Positions 47,301 to 56,037 of a stretch of DNA of 64,000 bases are shown in pieces. The stretch's first letter is position 1. Every line of letters begins with the position of its first letter. The DNA is from Pomacea canaliculata (lineage: Eukaryota > Mollusca > Gastropoda > Architaenioglossa > Ampullariidae). Location: the NCBI RefSeq assembly GCF_003073045.1, contig NC_037596.1:9755553-9819552 (forward strand), read 5' to 3'. Below the pieces are notes generated by a model, which made no database searches, was not told the origin of the DNA, and worked only from the letters and a program-made list of their open reading frames with translations. Position numbers and translations under genes: made by a program.

Positions 47301-47687
47301 AAATAAGATTCTTGGTCAGCCAGTACTTCCCACATACCATTACTACAGTGAGGTGAGAGGATGACACCTGAAGAATAATCATAATCATAATCATAATCAT
47401 CATAATAATAATCATAATAATATCATAACGACAACAACGACAATAATCGTCGTCGTCGTCGTCGTCATAAATCATCAATGATCATCATCATCATTGACGC
47501 CTGCATTAAATTTAAATGATTTTATGTCGAAAATACTACTTAAAAATAGACCAAAGACAAATACAGCAAATACAATTAAAAAAACAACTTGAACAATATG
47601 ATTGTCTTTACCTGCAATGAGTGATAGACCAAACAAACAAATCACAAATATTCCCACTGTCCCGTGTTGTTTGTGTGGTGTCAACAT
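41021..47687 (-). CDS. Gene B: multi-Ig receptor with a seven-tyrosine tail
   Basis: Complete gene, 12 coding exons on the minus strand: 47612-47687, 47026-47367, 46664-46788, 46273-46471, 45615-45917, 44637-44924, 44116-44451, 43651-43773, 43315-43368, 42181-42330, 41796-41927 and 41021-41313. All have GT/AG borders and compatible phases; the sum is 2421 nt, 806 residues. Order: signal peptide 1-26; Ig-like 1 (26-139); Ig-like 2 over two exons (140-247); Ig-like 3 (248-348); Ig-like 4 (349-444); Ig-like 5 (445-556); TM about 568-590; tail of about 215 residues with Y609, Y642, Y673, Y680, Y721, Y764 and Y788. S-T-Y721-D-H-L fits the ITIM consensus and T-E-Y680-A-V-L is ITIM/ITSM-like. Likely a cell-surface receptor signalling through SH2 proteins; the immune role is inferred. 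Confidence 0.92.
41340..41790. other. Gene B intron 11
   Basis: No feature beyond intron sequence. Confidence 0.6.
41796..41927 (-). CDS. Gene B exon 11: tail, Y673 and Y680
   Basis: 132 nt, acceptor ttttttcag, donor gtaact. SEYANSDTEYAVLD gives two tyrosines seven residues apart; TEYAVL is ITIM/ITSM-like. Confidence 0.85.
42181..42330 (-). CDS. Gene B exon 10: tail, Y642
   Basis: 150 nt, acceptor ttccag, donor gtgact. Proline-rich lead (SPLPEPCQMP) before LYAVVD (Y-x-x-V), then a basic, serine-rich stretch. Confidence 0.8.
43315..43368 (-). CDS. Gene B exon 9: tail, Y609
   Basis: An 18-codon micro-exon, acceptor gcacag, donor gtattt, phase 1-1. It carries SEDPEVIYETPW, a tyrosine preceded by acidic residues with a Y-x-x-P context. 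Confidence 0.78.
43651..43773 (-). CDS. Gene B exon 8: transmembrane segment
   Basis: 123 nt; FNPAVIYGVVSLVVFIFVIV leads the span, followed by the stop-transfer RKVNKNK. No charged residue lies inside the membrane, so direct pairing with an ITAM adaptor through the TM is not suggested. Confidence 0.92.
44116..44451 (-). CDS. Gene B exon 7: Ig-like domain 5, membrane proximal
   Basis: 336 nt, acceptor atcccag, donor gtgagt. About 60 percent similar to the gene A exon at 103-432. Residues 445-556. Confidence 0.9.
44637..44924 (-). CDS. Gene B exon 6: Ig-like domain 4
   Basis: 288 nt. The most classical Ig domain of the protein: FQCESDGRPSPNVSI with the B-strand cysteine and EDTATYTCSAWNEF with the F-strand cysteine. 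Residues 349-444. Confidence 0.9.
45060..45365 (+). mobile_element. RTE-like LINE fragment in a gene B intron
   Basis: The plus strand reads ADIRTRITQATAA..KLDRIW and LLFGCET (RT connection region), then jumps to RHDILSKIILKGS and VKEW near the ORF end. It therefore lost an internal segment as well as both ends. It lies antisense to gene B, in intron 5. Confidence 0.68.
45615..45917 (-). CDS. Gene B exon 5: Ig-like domain 3 (GQPAG module)
   Basis: 303 nt, acceptor tgttatag, donor gtaagc. Contains VTCTCSTPSLGQPAG.L.WVVGNKT and LSDHSSTWFRCDLLWGTE. Residues 248-348. Confidence 0.88.
46273..46471 (-). CDS. Gene B exon 4: second half of Ig-like domain 2
   Basis: 199 nt. The acceptor is gtaaag with a weak pyrimidine tract; the border was chosen because it restores phase 0 and matches gene C. 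Residues 182-247, ending in the KQFTVG. Confidence 0.85.
46664..46788 (-). CDS. Gene B exon 3: first half of Ig-like domain 2
   Basis: 125 nt, acceptor tttaacag, donor gtatgt, leaving in phase 0. Residues 140-181. Encodes VSCTT..SLWSINVSC and the second cysteine of NVYTC. Confidence 0.85.
47026..47367 (-). CDS. Gene B exon 2: Ig-like domain 1
   Basis: 342 nt from ttcttcag to gtaagt, phase 1-1. Residues about 26-139. Core ADQESYFTCTAEGPVYW and late VNGSLEC; an extra SC..HC pair in the middle is shared with gene C. Confidence 0.88.
47379..47500. repeat. Compound microsatellite in gene B intron 1
   Basis: Tandem TAATCA, then TAA/ATC, then (CGT)n and (ATC)n tracts within about 120 bp, starting only about 10 bp inside the intron from the exon 2 acceptor. 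Confidence 0.85.
47612..47687 (-). CDS. Gene B exon 1: signal peptide
   Basis: Short basic N-region (MLTPHKQHG), hydrophobic core TVGIFVICLFGLSLIA, donor gtaaag, phase 1. It is the only ATG with a signal core in this region. Confidence 0.85.
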
Positions 47688-47856
47688 GTCACAGCTAGAA
47701 AATTCCAGTGATTGTGACAGCTGTGGAGAGACCCTCTGTTTCCCGAGGACTGTGCACAGTTCCTCACATCATACGTTTCACGAGAGGGAAAAGCACACAG
47801 TACTGTACACCGAGACAGAAGGTTCCTGACTATTTTCCTCTCGTTTAATGTCTGAT

Positions 47857-47891
47857 CCTTCCGCCTATGAGACAAAGCCATTTTAAATATT
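47857..47891 (-). promoter_or_regulatory. Candidate gene B promoter elements
   Basis: TTTTAAATATT (47881-47891) about 195 bp upstream of the ATG, with CTTCCGCCT (47858-47866) beside it. Both occur upstream of gene C. A 66-codon upstream frame overlaps the gene B ATG; it matters only if transcription starts above 47881. Confidence 0.3.
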
Positions 47892-47899
47892 CTCAGAAT

Positions 47900-48690
47900 A
47901 GAATTAATTGTCTGCGTAGGTTTAAATCCCTATCAAGTGTCAAATTCCTGTATTGAAGTCAACAAATTAATTATATTTGTACCTTCTTATTTCCAGAATA
48001 GTTACTATACATACTTATAAAAGACAAAGACTATTTTGACATGAACCATATTTCGAGCTGTCCTATGAAACAGAATTACTAAGCGTCGTTTTCTTAATTT
48101 TTTTGTTTTGTTTTTGATGTATTTTCTTCAGAACCCTAAAACTTGATATTTGTGATACAGTCCTAAAATTATCTAATTAATTAGCCTAATAATCCATCCA
48201 AGCAATGTCATGCTGAAAGTAAACTGTACACCACTAGTTCTTTAATACCGTGCTCAGTGTCTTGCTGTCATATGATGCTGGGATACGAAGCTACTGGCGA
48301 GATATTAAAAAAAAAAAAAAAAAAAAAAAAGACCAAAGGATATTTTAAAGCCTACTTTATCTTCTCTATCAGCTAGCATGCAAAACACAATATGAGCTAT
48401 TCACAAGTTCTCATCAGTCGTAGACTACATTTAGTCTTTTGCATTATAATTTTAGAAGCATATTAATGTATAGAGAAACAGTAACGCACTTGAATGCTTC
48501 ACCTGTGGCACTCAATGGACAAAAAAGAATAAATATCCGCTTTTCCATGAGCTGAGTACTGAGCTGCTCACACATTCTATTGTTGTTTGTTTTAGCATAT
48601 GAGCTGTGATGTTGTCTGTCACGCCTCAAGTAACGTAGGTGCATTACAAAAGCAAATAAATTAGCTGAAAGTCGCACAACCACTGGTAAA
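47900..48690. other. Upstream region of gene B
   Basis: AT-rich, no exon. A 23-nt poly(A) run lies near 48307. The region ends at the Tigger-like element. Confidence 0.5.
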
Positions 48691-48699
48691 AACAGTGTA

Positions 48700-49546
48700 C
48701 AGTGATACCTCGGTTCTCGAACATAATTCGTTCCGGGAGAATGGTCGAGAACCAAATTGTTCGAGAACCAAAGCAATGAAACCCATAGGAAATAACGGAA
48801 ACTGGATTAATTCGTTCCAAGCCCCAGAAAATGCCTATTTACTGGCCTAATTTGTATATAATATGTAGAAAAACATAAGTTTCAACAAGAAATAAGAAAT
48901 AAAAGTGTATTTATTAAAATAAAAAAAATATATAAAAAAATGTACTGTACAGTACAGTACAGTAAATTGTGTTTCATTTACTGTACCTGTACCAATTTTT
49001 CTGGCAGAAGGGAATGAATGTGGAGGAAGGAGGGAAGGGGGATGGTTATTGTTTTGAAGGGGAGTCCTCTTCAATAAAAACAGAGGGTAACTGCTCTTCG
49101 GGTGTTTTTGTTCTCTGTATCTTTTGCTGAGGAGAATCAGAATCTTGCTCTGCAGTTGCTTGTCTGATTTTTTTACTGAAGAATTTGTCAATTGTTTGCT
49201 GTTTTTTTCTCCTTTGCAAAATTTTGCGGAAAGTGGACATAACATTGTCATTAAAAATGTTAACTGCTCTATTTGCTACCACTTTATCAGGGTGATGTTG
49301 TTCAACAAAATTTGCGATTTCTGCCCATTTTGCACACATTTCATGACTCTCTCTCTCTGCACTCACACTGATGACGCAAGCAAGGCGCGCTGGGCCGAAA
49401 TGAACGCCATTCGGCTCAACTCGGCTCATCTCGGATGTTCGAGTTCCAAATATTTGTTCGGATTCCAAGACAAAATTTTCTCGAATTTCCTGGTCGAATA
49501 CCGATTTGGTCGAAAGTCAAGGCGTTCGAGAACCGAGGTATCACTG
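48700..49546. mobile_element. Tigger/pogo-like deletion derivative, 847 bp
   Basis: Terminal inverted repeats CAGTGATACCTCGGTTCTCG at 48700 and its complement ending at 49546, with a TA duplication on each side (48698-48699 and 49547-49548). Subterminal 'attcgttccgg' and 'aacccatagg' blocks are also typical of this group. The interior keeps only the last part of a transposase gene, so most of the parent element was lost. Confidence 0.88.
49046..49468 (-). pseudogene. Tigger-like transposase C-terminal remnant
   Basis: 140-codon open frame with W.EI.NFVEQHHPDK, FNDNVMSTFRKILQRRKKQ and IDKFFSKK, the C-terminal tail pattern of Tigger-type transposases as I remember it. The DDE catalytic core is absent. 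The open C-terminal frame suggests relatively recent amplification of the derivative. Confidence 0.6.
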
Positions 49547-49559
49547 TACATGTAAATCG

Positions 49560-50690
49560 TGGAATATCCCCACACTATCAATAGTTGATCGCCTTAGAAA
49601 GGTAAGTAACTCTTACAGCTCTCAACAGAAATAAAATGCAGTTTTTTCCCCTGAATTCCAAACCGCGCATTACTTACGTCTTGTGACTATAAACTTTTTC
49701 TCCCTCTGCATCTTAACTTCTTGATCTACACGTTCAGATAATTTTTTAATAGTATATGATAATATTTTTATATCTAAAATAGTTGTTAGTAGGTAGTTTG
49801 TAAATATAGGTAAATCTGTACCCATATCTATAATTTGTTACCTAAGTGGAATGTGTAGGTATACATATAATGGTACGACTATACGTATAGAATTGTATAT
49901 AAGGGATATATATTTATTCAGCCAATGTTCACGGTAGCCTATAGCAGTAGTAGAAATAATAATAGTAATAATAATCGTCATCTTTGTATATCAAGGATTT
50001 TTTTTAAAGTTGCAACATTTTAAGGTGTACCAAGTTATAGTTCGTTGTAATTTCAGTTGCTTTGTGTAGCATGTATATGCTCAGGGTGTACAAGTCATGT
50101 GATCACCATTAAGTTCTTTCCCATACTTATTTCTCAAGTTAGCATAATGAGGAGAAAAAATAATAGTGTGCTTCATGCTCCAATGGTGAGCTACCTCAAA
50201 CTGAGCAAAACGATTCCTGTGGCAATTTTTTCTGAGACCCCAATTCTAAAACGAGCATAAGTCTTTCTTACATAAATCTTGGTTATAATATCAAAATAAA
50301 ATTCCCAGTGAAAGCACATCTTAGAACTACTATATGCATCAGAGTGGAAAGTATTTTCCAGACTTGTGTACCACTCCTTGAGGAAAACATCATTTAATCT
50401 TTCTCTAAATTTCTTTAGAAAAATATTCTCCCTCCACATCTGTTGAGCATCAGAACATACCCAAAGCCCGTGGAGAACAATGCCTTATGTATTTTGGTCA
50501 CCTTCATTTTATGACCTTTGGAGTCCATCGGGTAGTTTTCTGTGATAACGAGTGACTGGAAGCTTCAACAACCGTAATCAATTTTTAATACATCTGGTTT
50601 CTGAAACAATATATCAGGGGACCCCCCTAAAGCTCCATAAAATGATGCTGTCACTAAGATTCCTATGAATCTTTTAGCAGGAAATTACAC
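49560..50690. other. No feature recognised
   Basis: AT-rich intergenic sequence. Confidence 0.5.
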
Positions 50691-50699
50691 AAACATTTG

Positions 50700-50872
50700 G
50701 TGTAAGTGAATCAATAAATTGCACGCGGACCTGCACACGTCAGCCATGGGGAGTGTGTGAGTCCTGGCCACTGCCATGTTTAAGGACTTTGATGATCGAA
50801 ACAATTGTGAGAATCGGCTGAGCGATCAAGCGTTTGCCTGTCGCTCTACCTGCTGGGCTACAGGCCTTGTGT
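50700..50872 (-). repeat. Degenerate tRNA-derived SINE, different family
   Basis: On the minus strand TAGCCCAGCAGG (50849-50860) fits the pol III box A consensus exactly, and a box-B-like gtttcgatcatc follows about 50 bp on. The body is unlike the SINEs at 25 kb. Confidence 0.4.
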
Positions 50873-50879
50873 TGACTAC

Positions 50880-53800
50880 AAAGCCATGGTTACATTGAAA
50901 ACATTCTTTGTTTGGGGTGGGGGTGGTACTGAGGCAACAGGGTAATTCTTTGCATGAAAAGGCGGCTTGTCAATCAGCCTCTACAGTTTCCAACATTGTC
51001 TCTAAGAAAGATAAATCACAGCGTTCCTTTGCAGAGAGTGAAAACTAGAAGATGTATCATCAAATTTCTAGCCAGTAATACTTTTATGCAAAGCAGGGCT
51101 CGATCTGAAAGTCCTTGAAAAGTTTAATTAGCCAACAAAAAGTTCACTATTACAAGAACCGCATGGTCTTGCACTGCGGTAATCGGCGATATAATATGCC
51201 CTACAGAGGGACCTTTGTTTGTTATGCGCCCAAGACGAGCACATTTTCTACATGGGCAGACGTTAGATGTTTGACCGGCGAGTCTGTTTCATCAATGAAC
51301 TCTAGCCATAATTTGTATTTACTTAGGTTATACTTTCGTTTTGAAATACGCCTACATCACTGATGACACGAGACTGATGTAGTACAACCACAACAAATCC
51401 ATACTCTAAAAGGATAAAAAATAGAGTGCGAGTATCTCATATCACTAGGTAGGTATAGTGCACTTTACCTGGCGTAGCTGATAAAAAGCCTAAACAGGTA
51501 AACAAATTCTAGCTGTTACCAGTGGTTTGCTAATCAGTGTATAATCATGTCAGTCACCGGTTTGCTTATGAGACACACCGAGCCCGTCACGTGCCTCGCA
51601 TACGATCACAATCTTCTGCTGAGGCAAGTCAAAGCATGTCAAACATTCTGGGGTAGAGCTCAGAAGTTCGCTGCGCCTTCAAACGTGAAACAGGTGACAA
51701 CATGACAGCGGGCAGTCCTATGATAGGACTTTGAGCATATGTCGGACAGGCAGTAAGGTAAATAATTTATAAACATATTTGGTTAGTACACAAGTTGCGA
51801 TTGATTTCTACTTTTGTACTTTATGGTGAAATTTTCGCACTTTCTACAGGAAGGTCTGAATTCTCTTTTTAAAGAAAATCTTTGACAAATAATTTTTCTT
51901 CTGTTTTAAAGAAGGCTTTGAAAAGCAAAGATGTGCACACAGATGCTATGGCTAGTGTAGACGTCGAAACGCCAATAAAAATGCACTTGTTTTAGGTCAG
52001 GGTGAAATTGCTATGACCAATAAGCTGATGTTTCATGCTAAACGAAATGCGTTGATAACGAGATATATTGTGTTATAATTTCGGAATGAGGTACTTAGGG
52101 CACAGGGTCAAAATGAAACGTGACATAACCTGAGCAAGAATACACAAGGTTAGCTTTATGTATACAAAGAGAGCTGGTTGCGATGTTATAAAATAACCAA
52201 GGAACTTGCCCAGCGGCCCAGCCAGTACCTGCAAACGTGCATGTGTATATTGTGCATGTATATGTATGTTATAGAAAGAAGGGATAGCAAGAAAAAATCA
52301 CAACTGAAGCAGCAAATTCGCTGTTGACAATGACATCAGGTCAAATCTTGGGACTTGCGAACCCCCTGACATTTAGTGTTTGCTGGTTATGTGTGATACA
52401 CTATGAGAAGGTGACAATCAATATCATCTTTGAGGAAATCGTTGCACACATGATGTTACAGGGGCACAGCTCTTGCCAGTCGGGACAACGCCCACTAGAG
52501 GGGAAATGACACAGCAACACCTGGCATACGTATATACTGACCTGGAGGTAATTACACGTTTTCCGTGAGTATAATCTTGATATAAGATAGCGGTTAATCA
52601 TTACTTACAGAGTTTGGATGAAGTTGATCCCTTGATTGTAATTGTTGCAGTCTTGTTATTAAACGGTTTAACAAGTTTACTCTGCTCTGCCTTTTTTTCC
52701 TTGTCATTAACATTTTTTCAGACGAGGTTGATTTTTGTACGACTGTGTGTGGTACTATTTTTATTCGAGGAGGAAAAGATCAGTTCGTAAGTGAATGTTT
52801 GTAAAGGTGTGAGTCTGCAAAGCCAATAATACGTGTTTCATTATAGCTGCAGGAAAGGAAAATAGAAAGATCGAGGCTCTAAACAGTAAACAGCATCGAG
52901 GCCAGTCTCTAGCCCAGAGGTGGAAATAATGCTCGAGTGCAATGACAGGACGGAAGGTTAGTGATGCTTTACCATATGTTTACCATATGGGACATCAATA
53001 GCCCTTAACTTTAGGCGAGGTTATCACAAAAGATTAATCTTTTGTCACTTAAATTACTCCTTTAATTACTGGATGCTTTTAATGTGTGGACATTGTGATC
53101 TGTTAAATTTACACAGTGCTTTAACTTGGATATGGTATCAGGTAAGTTGCAATGTTTTATCTCAGTTGCGCAGAAGAGCGAAGTATTCATCAGGTGTACA
53201 TGTTTTTTTATCTGTTGTTGAGGTTGCCATATTTAAGACAGATAAGCATTGTGTACTTTCAAGAGCCAAGAATAGTTAACCATTACTTTGCCATACATCC
53301 TGCTTTGTCATAATAATGCACATTTTCAAATAACTAGGACAGGCATCATGCAGGAAAGAAAACAAATAAAAAATACAAAAGACTGTGATGAGGAAAGTTT
53401 GTGCAAGAGGGCCACTGTGAATTCCTGTCAATAGCTTCTGCATGTGAAACAAAGGTTAGTGTTGTAAACATCTGCTAAACAATTTACTGCATATATCATA
53501 TTACTTTGACAGCTTTATTATAGTCTTAGAGAAATTGTGGAAATATCAGCAGGTAATTTTGCTCAGTGGCCAAACCATCATGTCAATACTCATATAGAGG
53601 TTTTTTGACTAAATAAGGCAGAGCTTTAACATTTGCGGAGGAACACAGCTTACACAGGCTTTAGTTACAGAAACATTTTGTCCTCTCTAGATAAAAAACT
53701 CGTAACTTTCTCATGATGTGGCTTTCATGGGCCATCTCACAAGATATGTGTGTGTGCACGCACATACATGCATCTGCTTATATGTTCCATGCTGTGGGTG

Positions 53801-55980
53801 TTAAGGGGAATGTATATATGCAGTGTGCACGTGACCTAGAAGAATGATTACTGTATACATGAATGTGAGAGAATGCAACGTCAGGTAATGTTAATATATA
53901 TGTTGCCCTTTTTATGATAACTCATCATACATATATGTAAAGTGCATTTCCTTGAGTTATGAATAAAGAAAGTTTACAATCTGCATTTGCATATTCTTCG
54001 AAGTGATATTATTTTTCTTTGTTACTACTGCAAAAAATGTTTCTCTTCTGGCTTTCAGTTGCACAAGAATGGAATGATATCAGTGCAAGAGGTTCTTTTT
54101 CAACAATCATATCTGACCACAAAAGATATGTTTGAAAAAAACCAAAATCTTAATGGACCAAAATGTACCTGCACATTACTCATGCTGACATAATTACCAG
54201 TTTCCTAAAAGAAAAGTTAGATAAGGAGTTGGTTACTGATGGCATAAATAGTATGCAATTCAAAATGTCAAAATGCGTGTTCATAATATAAAGGTACTTT
54301 TGAGACAGGAGGCACAGTTTCTTATAAGTTTGTTATAGACTTGCTCTTTATATGTTTAACAAGGAAAATAAAAATGTTAGGAAATTGTTAACATTTTTTC
54401 CTTACACCTAAAAGTAAGTTTAAATACAGCTTAAGTAATTTACATAAATCACTGCCTAACTTGCTGCTTAAAGGTAATGAGGAAACTTTACAGTGGAAAG
54501 GCAAAACATCAATTTTAATATTTTATAACATGAATGTCTAGCAAAGTATTTGTAGGGGGAAAATTTACAATGCAGCAATATGTTAACTTTGAGACCTTAT
54601 TACCGTTCTCTTTGTAGTTTGTACACTCATTTCTTGATTATTTCTGTTCTGCATAAATGAAAATACTCTTAAAACCAGCTTGAAAATAAACCGTAAAAGC
54701 AAATAAGGAGTTCTAAGCATGCTGGATTTCTAAATTTGTTGCGTGTATACCATTACTAATTCATTGGTTTTCTATGACATAAATACAACATTTACTATTT
54801 GTCATCTTGAGATGAGACAAAATTCACCTGTATGCATGCAAACTTATTCACTATTTTTTTCTGTTATTAGTCTTTTCACCTAAGTAACAACAACAACAAA
54901 AAACTAAACATTTGAAACGTGCAACAAAGAAATATATTTCAAGGAACTTGATGTTATGGTACTGATAAACAGTATCGTTGGAATATGTTGTGTGTTGCAG
55001 AAATGTTCTACTGCCTTCTTTACTATGGAAGTGGTCGGACATGGTGGTAACCAGGCAGTAGCGAGGCGTACTGGAGTGACACTCAAGAAGTGGGGTCGGG
55101 GGTGGGGAGGAAGTGTTATCGAAATCGTACAGCTGTGACACTACTTGACAGCCCAGTTTGGACAGCCTGCAATTGAACTAGCTAACGGGTGCGTGGACCA
55201 GAGTCTCGTCTGAATAATGAGAACTAAAGGTCAAGTTTCGAGACGTTCAAGGCTACTTTTAAGGACGTACTTTCATTACGGCCACAAGTAACATAGTTCA
55301 CATCTCAGTCCGGAAGAAAAATACTGATGCAACACAGTGTCCAGATAAACGAGTTTAAACACAATGCGTGGATAAAGAGTACATTTATGTCATTATGCGT
55401 AGTGTTTCTCAGTATGCTGTATATTTCGAATTAAATCGTTTAGGTCTACGATTATAAAACTAGAACAAGGTCACGAAGTTCAGGAAATGTGCCCGCGGCA
55501 AAGAACAGGTCAGCACCTCAACAGTCGTTAAACGAGCATTCGCCATAAATCTATTTTCCCTCCTTACTACAGAACAATAGTCATTAATTTGTTCACTAAA
55601 AATTATGTAGTAAAACAAGTCAATAACATAAATTTGTTATGTAAAAGATGTATTAAACAATAATCGCATTAGGTAATAAATGAATGACAGGAATTAGGTC
55701 ACGTTACAGTAATTGTTTTCGATATCTACACATTTAATTCCCTTTTCAAAACTTTTATTTTTCACAAGCTCCCAAGATCAATGTATTATTTAAAAATATT
55801 TTAACATGAACATCTTTGGCAAGCATAAAGACGTACTATTATGTTAACGCTAACAGAGGCTATATCGCTGGCAATAGTTGTGGTTGAATTGACTAGTGCT
55901 CGAGTTTACTAGGATCCCGTCATGGATAAAATATACTAAACGTTGAGTGGAGTATGTGTTCATCGGGTGGTCAGAATATT
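50880..55980. other. Gene-poor stretch
   Basis: No exon or transposon supported. A G-rich patch at 55010-55120 is open in several frames without similarity to anything I recognise. Confidence 0.45.
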
Positions 55981-55991
55981 TTGAAGTTACA

Positions 55992-56037
55992 ATGATTCAG
56001 TGTGATCTGCTTCTGGTTATCCTCTTTCTACCTACAG
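55992..56037 (+). CDS. Gene E candidate exon 1: signal peptide
   Basis: ATG then IQCDLLLVILFLPT, a clean hydrophobic core, and a donor (cctacag|gttggt) in phase 1, as the domain exon requires. Spliced, the cleavage region would run into VHLLGVEFTCP. It is a candidate because the intron is long and no transcript evidence exists. Confidence 0.45.

Noticed and set aside
47681-47881. 66-codon minus-strand frame overlapping the gene B start
   Set aside because: Probably chance in the 5' flank. It would be a regulatory uORF only if transcription starts upstream of 47881, which cannot be judged here.
50700-50872. Possible tRNA gene
   Set aside because: Box A is perfect, but box B is poor and no cloverleaf with an anticodon stem can be drawn; a SINE is more likely.
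53987-54193. 68-codon ORF
   Set aside because: AT-rich frame without motif or splice context.
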